This document shows positions 44,256 to 55,100 of a DNA stretch of 64,000 nt, in pieces (positions within the stretch are counted from its first letter, which is position 1; each line of letters opens with the position of its first letter). The position numbers and the translations under genes are program-made. The notes under the pieces are model-generated. The model searched no databases. It had not been told where the DNA came from and saw only the letters and a program-made list of their open reading frames with translations. Source of the DNA: Blepharisma stoltei (lineage: Eukaryota; Ciliophora; Heterotrichea; Heterotrichida; Blepharismidae); assembly GCA_914767885.1 (NCBI GenBank), contig CAJZBQ010000032.1, forward strand, positions 372,001-436,000, given 5' to 3'.

Positions 44256-44875
44256 TTTCCCCAGAAATTCAAAAAATAACTATTCCAGGAAAGTAAACAT
44301 TAATTTAATTATGCTAAAATGCATTGTAATTATCACTTATATATTATAAAATTTACACACAAAAAATTTTTCCTCATTAAGGAGGGTGGTTTTCCAAAAA
44401 AAGATTTTTAATTATGTTTATTCTCAATAATTTCCCGGACAAAATGGTGTCTGGCGCCAAAGCAGGAAGTTGTTGTCCTGAGTTCCTTCTGAAAAAAGGA
44501 AACAGTATGAGCGAGGAATTGGATCAGCACAGTTCCTTGCAGCGCTGGATCTGTGCAGATGGAGGTGGAGTGGAGATGGCATTGGAGTGTGTAGGGCATG
44601 GAGTCAGTGTACATGAAAAAACTCTGAATGGCCTGCATTGGAGGTGCAAGCAGGTGATGCATTCGAGTTTTTACTTTTTACTTTTTACTTTTACTTATTA
44701 CTTTTTTACTTTTTTACTTTTTATTTTAGTATTTTACTTTTTAGAAAATTTTTGGGAATTTTTACAAATTTCTGGAACTTTTTGAAGATCTTTTAATTGG
44801 TCCACTTAGTTGGGCGATAACCATTAATTCTATTCTATTCTATGTTTATTCTCGTTTGCTGAGGGATGAGAGTTA
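44256..44875. mobile_element. MITE A remnant interrupted by a retroelement
   Basis: A family A right half (TTAAGGAGGGTGGTTTTCC, then GTTTGCTGAGGGATGAGAG followed by TTA 44873-44875) with the usual TAATTATCACTTATATAT core at 44328. It is split at 44426. The left end is eroded. It starts right after the kinase stop codon. Confidence 0.6.
44413..44853 (+). mobile_element. SINE-like retroelement nested in the MITE, 13-bp duplication
   Basis: TATGTTTATTCTC occurs at 44413-44425 and 44841-44853. The 415-bp insert has a head near AAAATGGTGTCTGGCG, a pyrimidine-rich (ACTTTTT)n section and a (TTCTA)n tail at its right end. It is non-coding. The order of events is clear: MITE first, retroelement second. 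Confidence 0.85.
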
Positions 44876-44971
44876 GTTAATGTATTATTGAATTTAAATT
44901 AACATAAATGCAAATAAAATAAGTAACTCCACACATTTTCAATATCTTCCCATTTATCGGTGTTGAAAAAT

Positions 44972-46606
44972 ATGAGATTAGTCATAGCTTTCACTCTCTT
45001 AAGTGCTGCTTTGGCAGCTATTCAATCTGACCTCGTTAAAGAAATTCCTCATGCACCTTCAAATCTCAAGTTCACGATGTACTCAGGCTACCTTCCACTT
45101 AAAAATACTCAAGGAAGGCAAATCCACTATGTTTTCTTCACCAGCCAAAACAACCCACAGACTGATCCTCTAGTTTTATGGCTGAATGGTGGTCCTGGAT
45201 GCTCATCGCTAGAAGGAGCTTTTATGGAAAACGGGCCACTGGTGTTTTCAGAGAGTGAGATGAAAATAATGGTAAACCCTTATACGTGGAACCTGAATGC
45301 CTCAATGCTTTACTTTGAAGCTCCTGCTGGCGTAGGATATTCAATTATGGGTAATATTGCCAATAATAATACTAATGATAACCAGACAGCTGCTGACAAC
45401 CTGCAGGCCTTGCTCCTCTGGTTCCAAGGATTTCCTGAGTATTTGCCTAATAAGTTTTATATCGCTGGAGAGAGCTATGCTGGCATCTACGTCCCTACCC
45501 TAACTTACAACGTTTTGACTTACAATGCTGGAAATCCTCCAACTAAAATCAACATTCAAGGATTTTTGGTTGGAAATGGCTGTACCGATTGGAATGTGGA
45601 CGCTGAAAATGCTTTTGCGTACTTTGGCTGGTGGCATGGCCTCTTTGGTTATGATGTATGGAATACCTGGGTGAATAATAACTGCACAGCTTTCAGTACT
45701 TCCCCAGTTTGTGTAGCAACTCAGGATACTATGTATGACTTATTCACTGATATCAACTTTTATGATGTTTATAGACAGTGTGTTTATCCTAACTTTGGAT
45801 ATAACTCTCACCGTGCTAAATTTACATCTGCTACTAAATTAGGAGGAGTTGTAAACTGCGTGCCTGACATTGGGCTAACTAAGTATCTCAACTTGCCACA
45901 GGTGAGGACAGCTTTCCATATCAACTCCAGCTTACTCTCTTTAAAAAGAAACAGATTTGTTTGCCAATTAAAAAAGACAATCCTTTTTTTTAAAAATACA
46001 TATGAATTTTATCAATGAACTGATTTTGAAAAAAACTAAAGAATCAGTAGCATTATTTATTAAATTTATGTTGTGGGATGAAAAGGAATAAAATTTAAAG
46101 ACTTTACCCAAAAATAATTATTAATTATTTATCAAATGCTTATATAAAACAATTTTGGATTAATTTTGCATAAAAATAGGATTTTAAATGCTTGCTTACT
46201 ATCAGAAGGAAAATTAGGAGCTTGGACTGAATGCACTGATCTGAATTATCAAATTGATTATCAACTTGGTTCAATCTATCTCTATCCAATTCTTCTAGAC
46301 CCTCAATATGGGCTGAGAGCTAGATTCTACAGTGGAGATACTGATGCTGCTGTCCCTACAATTGGAACCCGACAGTGGATCCAAAACTTGGTAAACAAGG
46401 GAGTAATTTCTGTGACAAAACCATGGAGGGAATGGATATTAAACCATCAAGTCGGGGGAATGGTCATTGACTACGCACCGGCAGGATCAACCAAGCCAAA
46501 TTTCACATTTATGACGATCAGGGGGACAGGACATATGTCTATTCAGTGGAAAAGGCCAGAAGGCTACCATATGTTCATCACCTATATCACTGGCCAGGAT
46601 CCTTAA
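44972..46606 (+). CDS. Serine carboxypeptidase (S10 family), split by an IES
   Basis: ATG 44972 with a signal peptide (MRLVIAFTLLSAALA). The S10 signatures are complete: LNGGPGCSSLEG (oxyanion hole), GESYAG (catalytic Ser), SGDTDAAVP (catalytic Asp) and GTGHMS (catalytic His). 456 codons after removing the 264-bp IES at 45933-46198, which otherwise brings a premature stop. It should cleave C-terminal residues in lysosome-like vacuoles or as a secreted enzyme. Confidence 0.95.
45930..46200. mobile_element. 264-bp IES in the carboxypeptidase, GCTTACT repeat
   Basis: GCTTACT occurs at 45930-45936 and 46194-46200. Excision between the TAs at 45933 and 46197 joins NSSLL to SEGKLGAWTEC in frame. 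The interior is AT-rich and I do not recognise MITE or SINE ends; it may be an aged copy. Confidence 0.88.
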
Positions 46607-46643
46607 ATTTAATGACTAAACGTTTAGTATCATCATAGGAAAA

Positions 46644-47219
46644 TTATGTGTATTTAAAAAAATTTGAAAAGCCTTCGTGCTCAAACGGCTTCTTGTGGTT
46701 CTTTTGCAGAGGGATAACGGGTCTCATTCCTCGGGGTGTTGAGTACTTGGCTTCTTCAGGCTGCTGGCAGAAGTTTCTGGGAGTGGAGTCTAAGATCCTT
46801 CGGTCATAAGGAGAAGGTTGAGGCTGAACTGTCTCTTTTCTTTGCATTAGTTGGCTTCTTAGTTCGTCGTTTTGCTGTTTCAAGATCTGCATTTTGGTCA
46901 TTATAAATTTTTGGAGCTGCTTTTGATGATGAGCTTTAAGCTCTAATGCATTATGCAGACTTCCAAAAGTGGTCTGCATAGTTGAAATGAACTTAGACAC
47001 AACTGATTCCATTGTTCGCTTTAGCATATCGGTTTGGTCCATTCCAATCATTTTGATTTCATCTGGACACTCGTGCGATAGGTCAAGCCAGCCTCCAGTG
47101 CCTCCACAAGCACAGACTTCTTGACTTCTGCTTCTGCAAGGTTCACAATAGAGGCATCGACACTGCCTTAAGAATCTTGGTTTACAGGAAAAGCATATAG
47201 TACAAATTAGCTCGTTCAT
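46644..47219 (-). CDS. ZIP3/RNF212/HEI10-like RING protein
   Basis: 191 residues from ATG 47219. An N-terminal C3HC-type RING (CTICF, CRCLYCEPC, CACGG) is followed by a coiled coil (about residues 75-125) and a disordered Ser/Pro tail (DSTPRNF, YSTPRGM). This is the layout of the Zip3/RNF212 group, SUMO or ubiquitin ligases that mark meiotic crossover sites. The assignment rests on architecture; another small RING-coiled-coil protein is possible. A meiotic role would fit expression in the germline-conjugation stage. Confidence 0.6.
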   Translation of the reverse strand: MNELICTICFSCKPRFLRQCRCLYCEPCRSRSQEVCACGGTGGWLDLSHECPDEIKMIGMDQTDMLKRTMESVVSKFISTMQTTFGSLHNALELKAHHQKQLQKFIMTKMQILKQQNDELRSQLMQRKETVQPQPSPYDRRILDSTPRNFCQQPEEAKYSTPRGMRPVIPLQKNHKKPFEHEGFSNFFKYT

Positions 47220-47604
47220 AATATATCTGAGTTTAAATTGCAAATGGCTATCTCAGAGAGAAATGGGTTTTTAAGATTTTCACATTTAAAGCAAAATTTT
47301 TAATAATAATGTAAGTTAAACTTGTTTTGTGATGCAGTTTCAAACATAAAAATAAAATTTAATTAATATGTTTTTATAAGCTATAATTAGATCCTAAATG
47401 CTTATTTTATCAGTCATCAAATCGATTGCAATTAATTCTTCAAAATTTAAGATTCTGACTAACTGCATGGCGTATTTTGTTTATATTAGCTTAATGTTCT
47501 TCTTGCAAATTTTCCATACTCTGATTATATATTTAAAAATAATAGTTTGTTATTAATGACATTCAACAGCTTCAACTTTATATTGATGTTTACTCGCATT
47601 TAAA
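47220..47604. other. Divergent promoter spacer, RING gene and STIL gene
   Basis: 385 bp, AT-rich, between the two divergent starts. No repeat is recognised. Confidence 0.5.
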
Positions 47605-49617
47605 ATGGATGATTTCTCAAATTTGGCATTCAATTCTGCAGGACCACTAATTCTAATCCACAGTATTTCACTATACGCTTCAAAAGGAACTTTATGACCT
47701 AGAGCACCGACAGGCAAAAAAATTTCTCTCTCTGTAGCATCAATGCTCCCAGCATTAAAATTCACTTCTGAGGTTCTTGAATCTCTCTGGATTGCTGGAC
47801 TCCAAAGTCCTTCAAAGTCTGCTCTAGGAGGCTTCTTAATAGGATACAAGCACTCTCCAGCCCATTTTTTGAACGTTAACATCAAAGAAAGCCACTGGCG
47901 TGTCCGTAAAACACCAAGAAATTCAGGAGATTATGCAATTCGAGTTTTTCCAAAAGAAAGCGAAAAAGGAGATATGGCAAGGCGAGAATCTGAATTTATG
48001 CTTCAGTCTACCCTATTTAAGCTTGACTCTTATGCTGAATTGGAGTTTTTAGAGCCACTTGATTTATGTAAAACCTCAGTAAATTTTGACGTGAAAGGAA
48101 ACCAAATAGTAGTTAACTGTCAGATGCTATTTCCTTCGCTTAATATTGACTTTACCCCGATATCACCTTTAAAAATAGTTTCAACTCCTCTGAGTGTTCA
48201 ACTTACTCAGAAAAATGCCAACCAGAAATTTCAAACAGGGTATTTAACTCTTGACCAGAAAAAAAGAGCTTTGCCGCTATTATGCTCAGATCCGCTAGCC
48301 TTCAAGTATACTTAAATACTATAAATAGAATTATATTGAACTTTTTCCCACACAAATTTGGCTATATCATAATTCCTTTTATAAGGTTATTTATGGGCAG
48401 CAAACATATCCACTTGTAGGAGTTTGGGCTACAGGCTCACCTGGAATCCAAGAATGCCCATTGACTCATCCATTGATTTGGGCATCATGTGTGAGATTCA
48501 TTGAAAGCAAGCTGATTCAAGAAAGAATTTCTCCTAGTCCAGACCAAAATACTTTTTTATTTGTGTATTTTTCGCCAAAACCTCACTTTTATGAAGCAAG
48601 TACTAAAAATAAAGCAGCTTGGTGCAGCCAAAATATAAGTTATGAGCTGCAAAAAGAAGGTAAAATTTTCCAGCCTCTCATCTGCAGATTTTTGGAAGCT
48701 AGAAGCAGCTCTCCAGTACTGAACTCGCCAAAATTGAGACTAAACTTGAAAAAGCAGCCGAGTTTTTTGACACGAGTCAATACTTTAAACAGTGATAGGC
48801 TAGGACAAAAAGAGTCCACGCCAGGATCTGTAAGAAGCAGCTTAGAAACATGCAATGGAATTGCTCAATCCACAGAGCGGCTAATAAGAGAGCAGTCTGA
48901 AATGCTTAAACGGCTTGAAAAGCAAATCCAGGACTTACAGAACCATGTCATTTCTTCACAATTAGAAACTCCAAGGAAAAGTGCTAGGTATAGAAGCGTA
49001 TATGTTAAAATGGCGAACCAACCCACCCTCTTAAGCTTAACTCCTGTAACTAACACCCCACAGAGTGCGAAAAGATGTGGCATTCGGAAATGTGCATACG
49101 ATGTCTTTTTTGTTTGGCCAAGCGCAATGGGCTTCTCAAAAAGTAAGACAATGTTAATGCTAGGTATGGAAGCTCCGAGCATGCTTCCACAAAGATGGTT
49201 AGTTCAGCCACAAACACAACATTATCTACAGAATCCAAAATAAGCAGCCCACCTTCTGGATTCCTTGACTCAAAAAAATCAGCCTCAACCAATACAAGTT
49301 TCATCATTTCTCATTCCGAACGAAAACTTCTGCCTCCAAGAAAAACACGTGCCACCACTTTAAAAATGATGAATGAACGTGAAAGCTCGGAGTTTATAAA
49401 ATCGCCAGTCCGAGCTTCATCAACAAGATATAGCTACTCTTCTGAGCCTTCGACAGACATTTCTCACGTACGAAGCTCCTTAAACACTAACAGCAGTTTT
49501 CAAAAATCTGAGAATTCTGACACGACCTTCCCAATCCCAAAAATTATATACGAGTCTTCTAGTGACGTGTCAGAAGATGAAGACGTAGCAGAACTGGAAA
49601 AGAAATACATGACATAG
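47605..49617 (+). CDS. STIL: STIL-like centriole assembly protein, split by an 85-bp IES
   Basis: ATG 47605. The N-terminus follows the STIL family order: LWPRAPTG, then FQTGYLTLDQKKRALPLL with CSDPLAF, then after IES removal YPLVGVWATG and LIWASCVRFIESK. Then a central short coiled coil (EQSEMLKRLEKQIQDLQ), as in STIL/Ana2/SAS-5, which bind SAS-6 and PLK4 in procentriole assembly. UGA is Trp in TLW-PRAP. The IES at 48309-48393 is 85 bp. The first frame ends at TAA 49243 (517 codons). A Ser-rich frame ending 49617 (SDVSEDEDVAELEKKYM) continues in another frame and is probably the true C-terminus, but I cannot place the junction. Confidence 0.8.
48307..48393. mobile_element. Short 85-bp IES in the STIL gene
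   Basis: TAT with TA at 48307-48308 and 48392-48393. Excision leaving one TA joins LAFKY to GQQTYPLVGVW, exactly where the STIL family continues. AT-rich with no internal repeat. Confidence 0.88.
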
Positions 49618-49754
49618 ATGCTATTTTTACCCAAACTAATTTAATTGCTTTTAATTAATACTTTTTATTTAAGTGATCCAGGCGTAATCTTGATCCAATT
49701 AATAAGATAATTTCTATGATTAACGTGAGGCGATTATTTAGAATCTTAAAAATC

Positions 49755-51548
49755 ATGGAATCAGAAGAGTTCGGGAGTTCAGTCCGCCTATTTGCTTCTA
49801 TGGTGAAGTCTGATCAAACCAACAAAATCTATAATCCTAACTCCCCTTTTCTTTTGAAGAGGGGAGATTTAAGGAAAGTTTAAATTCACCTTATAAAATT
49901 TTATTTAAACTATCTGATTTTTAATATTAATTCTGATAAATTTTGGCTAAAAATTTAAATTAATTCGCATGTGTGAGCAACGGTAGCTGCTCGCTTCAAA
50001 GATGAGAGTAAGCACCCTCCTCACGTAGAGAGACCAAAGGCAAAACTCACAGAGCAAGCTGAAGAAGTCGATGTGTCAGCAGGAAATTATGGAGCACTCC
50101 CTCTGATCCAATCTGTTGACTACACGCACAAGCGCTATTACTCTCTTTCTGAGCTATCTCTTAGTGTAGCAGAACCAGTTTGGATCCGCGCTCGCGTCCA
50201 CAATACCCGCTTCAAAGGAAAGCTTGGCTTTATCATCCTCCGTGACACTGTCCACACTTTTCAATGCACCTTATTCCTTAGTGACCAAGTTTCCAGAAAC
50301 CTCTTGAAGTTCGCTTCTGATATTACTAAAGAATCTATCATAGACGTCTACGGAACCTTAAAAGCTACTTCTCAGCCAGTGCAAAGCTGCTCAATCAACA
50401 ACATGGAACTGGAAACAACCAAAGTGTTCGTTGTCTCAAAGTCCCAGGCTTCCCTTCCATTCCAATTGGACGATGCAGGCCAGCCAATGACTCTCGAGCA
50501 AGCTGAAAACGAAAGAGATGAAGATCAAGCAGAAGAAGGCGGAAGAGCCAGAGTGTCTCAAAAGCTAAGACTTAACAACAGGGTAATCGACTTAAGACTT
50601 CCTACAAATCAAGCCATTTATAGAGTCAGTTCAGGAGTCTGCCAATATTTCAGGGAGTTTCTAATTCAAAACGGCTTTGTGGAAATCCATACTCCAAAAT
50701 TGATCCCAGGAACAAGCGAAGGAGGCACTGAGGTGTTCAAGGTAGACTATTTTGGAAGACAAGCCTGCTTGGCACAGAGCCCACAGCTTTATAAGCAGAT
50801 GGCTGTCATGGGAGACTTGGAACGAGTTTTTGAAATTGGACCAGTTTTCAGAGCAGAAAATTCAAACACTCATAGGCATCTATGTGAGTTTGTGGGGCTT
50901 GACTTGGAAATGGCAATTAAAGAGCATTACTTTGAGGTACTTGAAATGATCCATGGGATGTTCATCCATATTTTCAAGGGCATTGAAACTCATTTCGCTA
51001 CAGAATTGCAGACCATTTACAAGCAATTTCCATTTATCCAGCCATTTCAATACACAGAGAAGCCAGTCTGGTTGACTTTCCACGAAGCTGTAGCTTTGCT
51101 AAATGAAGCTGGAAACCCTCAATCAGTCCATGCAGACTTCAACACAGCCACTGAAAAGCAATTGGGAGCGATCGTGAAGGAGAGATACCACACTGATTTC
51201 TACGTGGTTCATAGGTATCCACAAGAAGCGAGACCATTTTATACTATGCTTTGTGCTGATGACCCTGAGTTCACTAATTCATATGATATTTTCATGAGGG
51301 GAGAAGAAATCATTTCCGGAGCCCAAAGAATTCACGATCCTGCTATGCTTAGACAGAGAGCAATATTTAAGGGAATTGATGTAAGCACCATAAAAGATTA
51401 CCTTGATTCCTTTAAGTTTGGAGCCCATCCTCATGGTGGCTGTGGAGTTGGCCTTGAGCGCGTTGTCATGCTCTTTGTGGGGCTTAAAAATATCAGATGG
51501 ACAAGCATGTTCCCTAGAGATCCTAGCCTCCCTTTCAATAATAAATAA
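49755..51548 (+). CDS. DARS1: Cytosolic aspartyl-tRNA synthetase, split near its 5' end
   Basis: 540 codons from ATG 49755 (MESEEFGSSVRLFASMVK) after removing the IES at 49841-50011. An OB-fold anticodon domain (VWIRARVHNTRFKGK) is followed by the class II catalytic core: motif 2 around FEIGPVFRAENSNTHRH and motif 3 HGGCGVGLERVVMLF. GTSEGGTEVF and QSPQLYKQM are diagnostic of AspRS. A lysine-bearing N-terminal extension is typical of eukaryotic cytosolic enzymes. It charges tRNA-Asp. Confidence 0.96.
49838..50011. mobile_element. 171-bp MITE-like IES in AspRS, TAA duplication
   Basis: TAA at 49838-49840 and 50009-50011, with CTCCCCTTTTCTTTTGAAG on the left and CTTCAAAGATGAGAG on the right. 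The termini are only partly inverted, so this is an eroded MITE. Excision joins IYNPK to HPPHVERPK in frame and links the start ATG to the enzyme. Confidence 0.85.
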
Positions 51549-52144
51549 TTTATTTTGTTGCTCATTCATTTGAAAGGTAGATTTTTTAATATATTTATGT
51601 ACCATTGAAATTTTTTGGAGTTTATATTTTCAAATTAGAAAAGTTATTTATTAAAATTTTTACTCTATAATTCTTACATCTGAAAATTTCCACCTTGGCA
51701 TTATACTGAGATAATAATTAAATAATTATGCAGGCAATATTTATATAAATTTTTGCTAGTTAACTAATGAATATTATCTAAGATTTTCACTATGCTGCTT
51801 GTTCTCTAAAGGGGGATAAGAGAATTTCTCCCTAATTAACCATCTTATTCGGTAGATTATTTATATATTAATTTATTTATTATTGCAAAGCAAACAAGGA
51901 ACTAATCCTGATTAATTAAAGTTAGTTCATGCCGTATTGACATAAATTTAATTCTATATTCAGAATCTCATTAGGTATTATTTTAAAATTCGTGTTTGCA
52001 ATCAATTCTTTTATTGATTATTGGAGAATTTTTAAATGTCTGAGCTCAAGAGCAGATTGAATACTCTATGTTTTTGATAGGAAACAATGCATGATTTCAG
52101 CTTTATTTTAATTAAGCATATTTACTTAAATAAATAGTTGTAAA
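51549..52144. other. AT-rich spacer
   Basis: About 600 bp, AT-rich. CTCTAAAGGGGGATAAGAG at 51807 resembles an isolated MITE B end. Nothing else is recognised. Confidence 0.45.
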
Positions 52145-55100
52145 ATGGCAGCTTTAGATGAAATATCAGACTTAATTCCTAAATGCCCTCATGATAGCCT
52201 TTTTGATCTTCTTATAATATCAGCAAAATTCTCAATCACTCAATCAAAAGCTATTCTTCTTGCAGGCTATGCATTAGAGCACAATCCGAACGTAAAGGCA
52301 TTAAAGAAATATTTAAAATACCTCGGCCTGCTTGATTCTCTTCAGATTAAAGGTCTCCCTCAAATGCTATCCGAAGAAGTTTTAGATGATTTTATGATAA
52401 AATACTATGAAAACTTAAAATCTCTATATGACTCTGAGATCCCAGTCAATTGCAAGGAAAGAATTGAATCCTGTGTGTCGAAATTTATTTCACATAATAT
52501 CTCAGACATCATGACGGAATTTTCTAACTCCCCGCCTTAAATTGTAACAAAATATCTATAAATCTCCAATTTTTGAAAAATTAATTTCTCTTTAAATTGA
52601 AATGATTTTTGGTTAAAATAGTAATTTCTATGCAAATAGCTTAACCCTATTTATATAGGCTAAATCAAAAAAACCCATACATTTAGAGTTTTAAATCGAT
52701 AAATTTTATAAAATTTTATAATTTTAGAATAATTTACACTCTCTTATATTGGAACAGCTTAATTGCTACAGTTTAAAGGGGACTAAGAGTCTGCTAGAGA
52801 AAAAGCATTATAAAGGCAGAAGAATCAACCATTTGAAAGGCTGAATCAAAGGAAAATTCATTGATTTCGAAACTGGAAAATGCATTCTGAATGTGATAGA
52901 AAGTAATTATTTAAAAAACAGAAAAGGATCTATGAAATATGAAAGTTTTCATTTATTGAATATTCAGCTGGCTACTACGGCACTGAAATGCCAACCAACG
53001 TTACTTTCCGAAAGCAATGAAATAATTTCAAAAATTTTCGAAAATGTGCTAGTCATAGCTAAAAAATATATTATAAAAAAGCATGGGACTGAACAAATAT
53101 TTTTAGCATCTTTGGAGTTTGTGTTCGCTTGCTTGAGCAGCCCAATGATAGGAGAGATTGGACTTAAGAACATCAAATTGGCAAGCACTATCAACGATCC
53201 ATTTGGAAAAATGCAACCCTTGGAAAATTATTTTTGGTATTTTTTTAACTGTGCTCATAGCACATTATCCAGGCCTTCACTGGCTGCAAAAATAGCTTGC
53301 TTAGCGAAAGAATACCTTTCTGCATATTTAATACAGAATAGCCAGTATATTTTTAAATCTTTAGAAACAATTCAAAAGAATATTAACGAATCATCTGAGT
53401 CTCTTGAAATAGGAGAGTCATTAACGAATATGATGCAAGAAATCTTAGAAAAGTACTTTAAAAAAAATTATGGTTGGTCTGAGAGTTCTTTAATTTTAGG
53501 GTTTTTGCAAGAGCACATAATTCCTCATCTAGACATCAAGCAAAACCTTGACACTTTAGTAAAACTGTTAGCATTAATTCAAGATAACGAGCTATCAAAT
53601 ACAATAATAAACCAAATATTTTCGATTTCACATCAATTTCCACATGATCATATTATTAAAGTTTTTGCCTCTTTATCTTCATGTCTTCAGGAATCAAGTC
53701 AAGTCCTCAGCATTATTCAGTTTTTCTTAACGATATACCAGCACGAAAGCATTGAGCTTATTCTGACAGAAATTATTCAGGACCTTCAAGAAATAGCTTT
53801 AAAATTCCCTAATTTAGTGTTCAACTCCACCTTAAACGTAGTCGTTGATTTTTTGTTACTCTTTGAAAAGCAGGTATGAATCAAACCTCCTGGGGTCGAA
53901 CCATTCGAAACTCTAAATCAAGGACTTTTATTGCTGCAAGTACTGAAAGCTTGTGTGATAAATGAAAAAATTAGCCAAGAAAACCTTGAAGTTGGCAAGC
54001 TAAGGGAATTTTGGTGTCTTATATATCATATCCAGCTGAATTATAGTCCTAAAAAAACATCCCTATCAAAAATTGAGACAAATGAAGCGTTAAAAAGCAT
54101 TGGATTAACATTAACATTTCTTACTTATTGAGCAGCCTAAAGCACTATCCACCAATAACGGGCTCTTCATCTGCTGCCAGTTTCGTGTACCACCTTATAA
54201 AGAAAAGTTCTACTTGGCCTGGGAATGCACTCGCCACCAAATAGTTGCACCACCGTGTCTATGCCAAAAAGGTTGCTCGCCATGGAAAATTCAAAATGGG
54301 TTAATTTTCTGGTCGACTCTGGTCAAAATATAAATGCAAAGCCTAGGGTGTAACCTCTGACTTTGCTCTGGAAATAGTCCGAATTGGTTAGGAAACTAAT
54401 CACTGGCACGCTGGAATACCTTTCCAACTCTTGGCTTAATTTCCCTCTGAGGCAAAACCTTGATTTGGACTAAAGCATGGAGCTATCTAATCCAGTATTG
54501 TGCTTCCTAAAAGCAAATAAAGCCTGGATGATGCATGTTCCCTAACGCCATTCTCCCTTCCTCAAGATCCTTACGCATCCTGTGGAGTTAAGAGGGTAGG
54601 TTGATTCGCCATGCCATTTAATATATATTGAAAACCATTGCAATGGTTACACCAATAATTATTGAAGGAAGCCACAAAGAAGCAGTCGTTCCAGCTAGCT
54701 TGATATATCTATTTGACTCTAGAAGCAATACTGCTAAAGAAAGCTATGAAAACCTCACTCCCCCCCCTTTAAATTGAAACAAAATATAGGTAAAATTCCT
54801 ACTTTTTTGGGAAATTACCCCCCTTTAAATTGAAACAAAATTTTATTATAATAGAAAATTTTATAGGTAAAAATCATTATTTTATATGTAAATACGTTAA
54901 TACCCTATTAATATGCTTCAAACATATAAGATTTAGAAATTAAACTCTATTTTGTCCAATTGTTATGGGGAGAGTTAGAAGAATACCATTTCAGCAAGTT
55001 TACACTTTGAGATTGAGAAATTTATGAATGAAATTAAATTAAAAATCAAACACAGAATGAACCATAAAATTTTATCTCTGAAAACATTTTTATATATAAA

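Noticed and set aside
44640-44760. Pyrimidine-rich ACTTTTT tract as a regulatory element
   Set aside because: It lies inside the nested retroelement and varies in unit length; simple-sequence slippage is enough to explain it.
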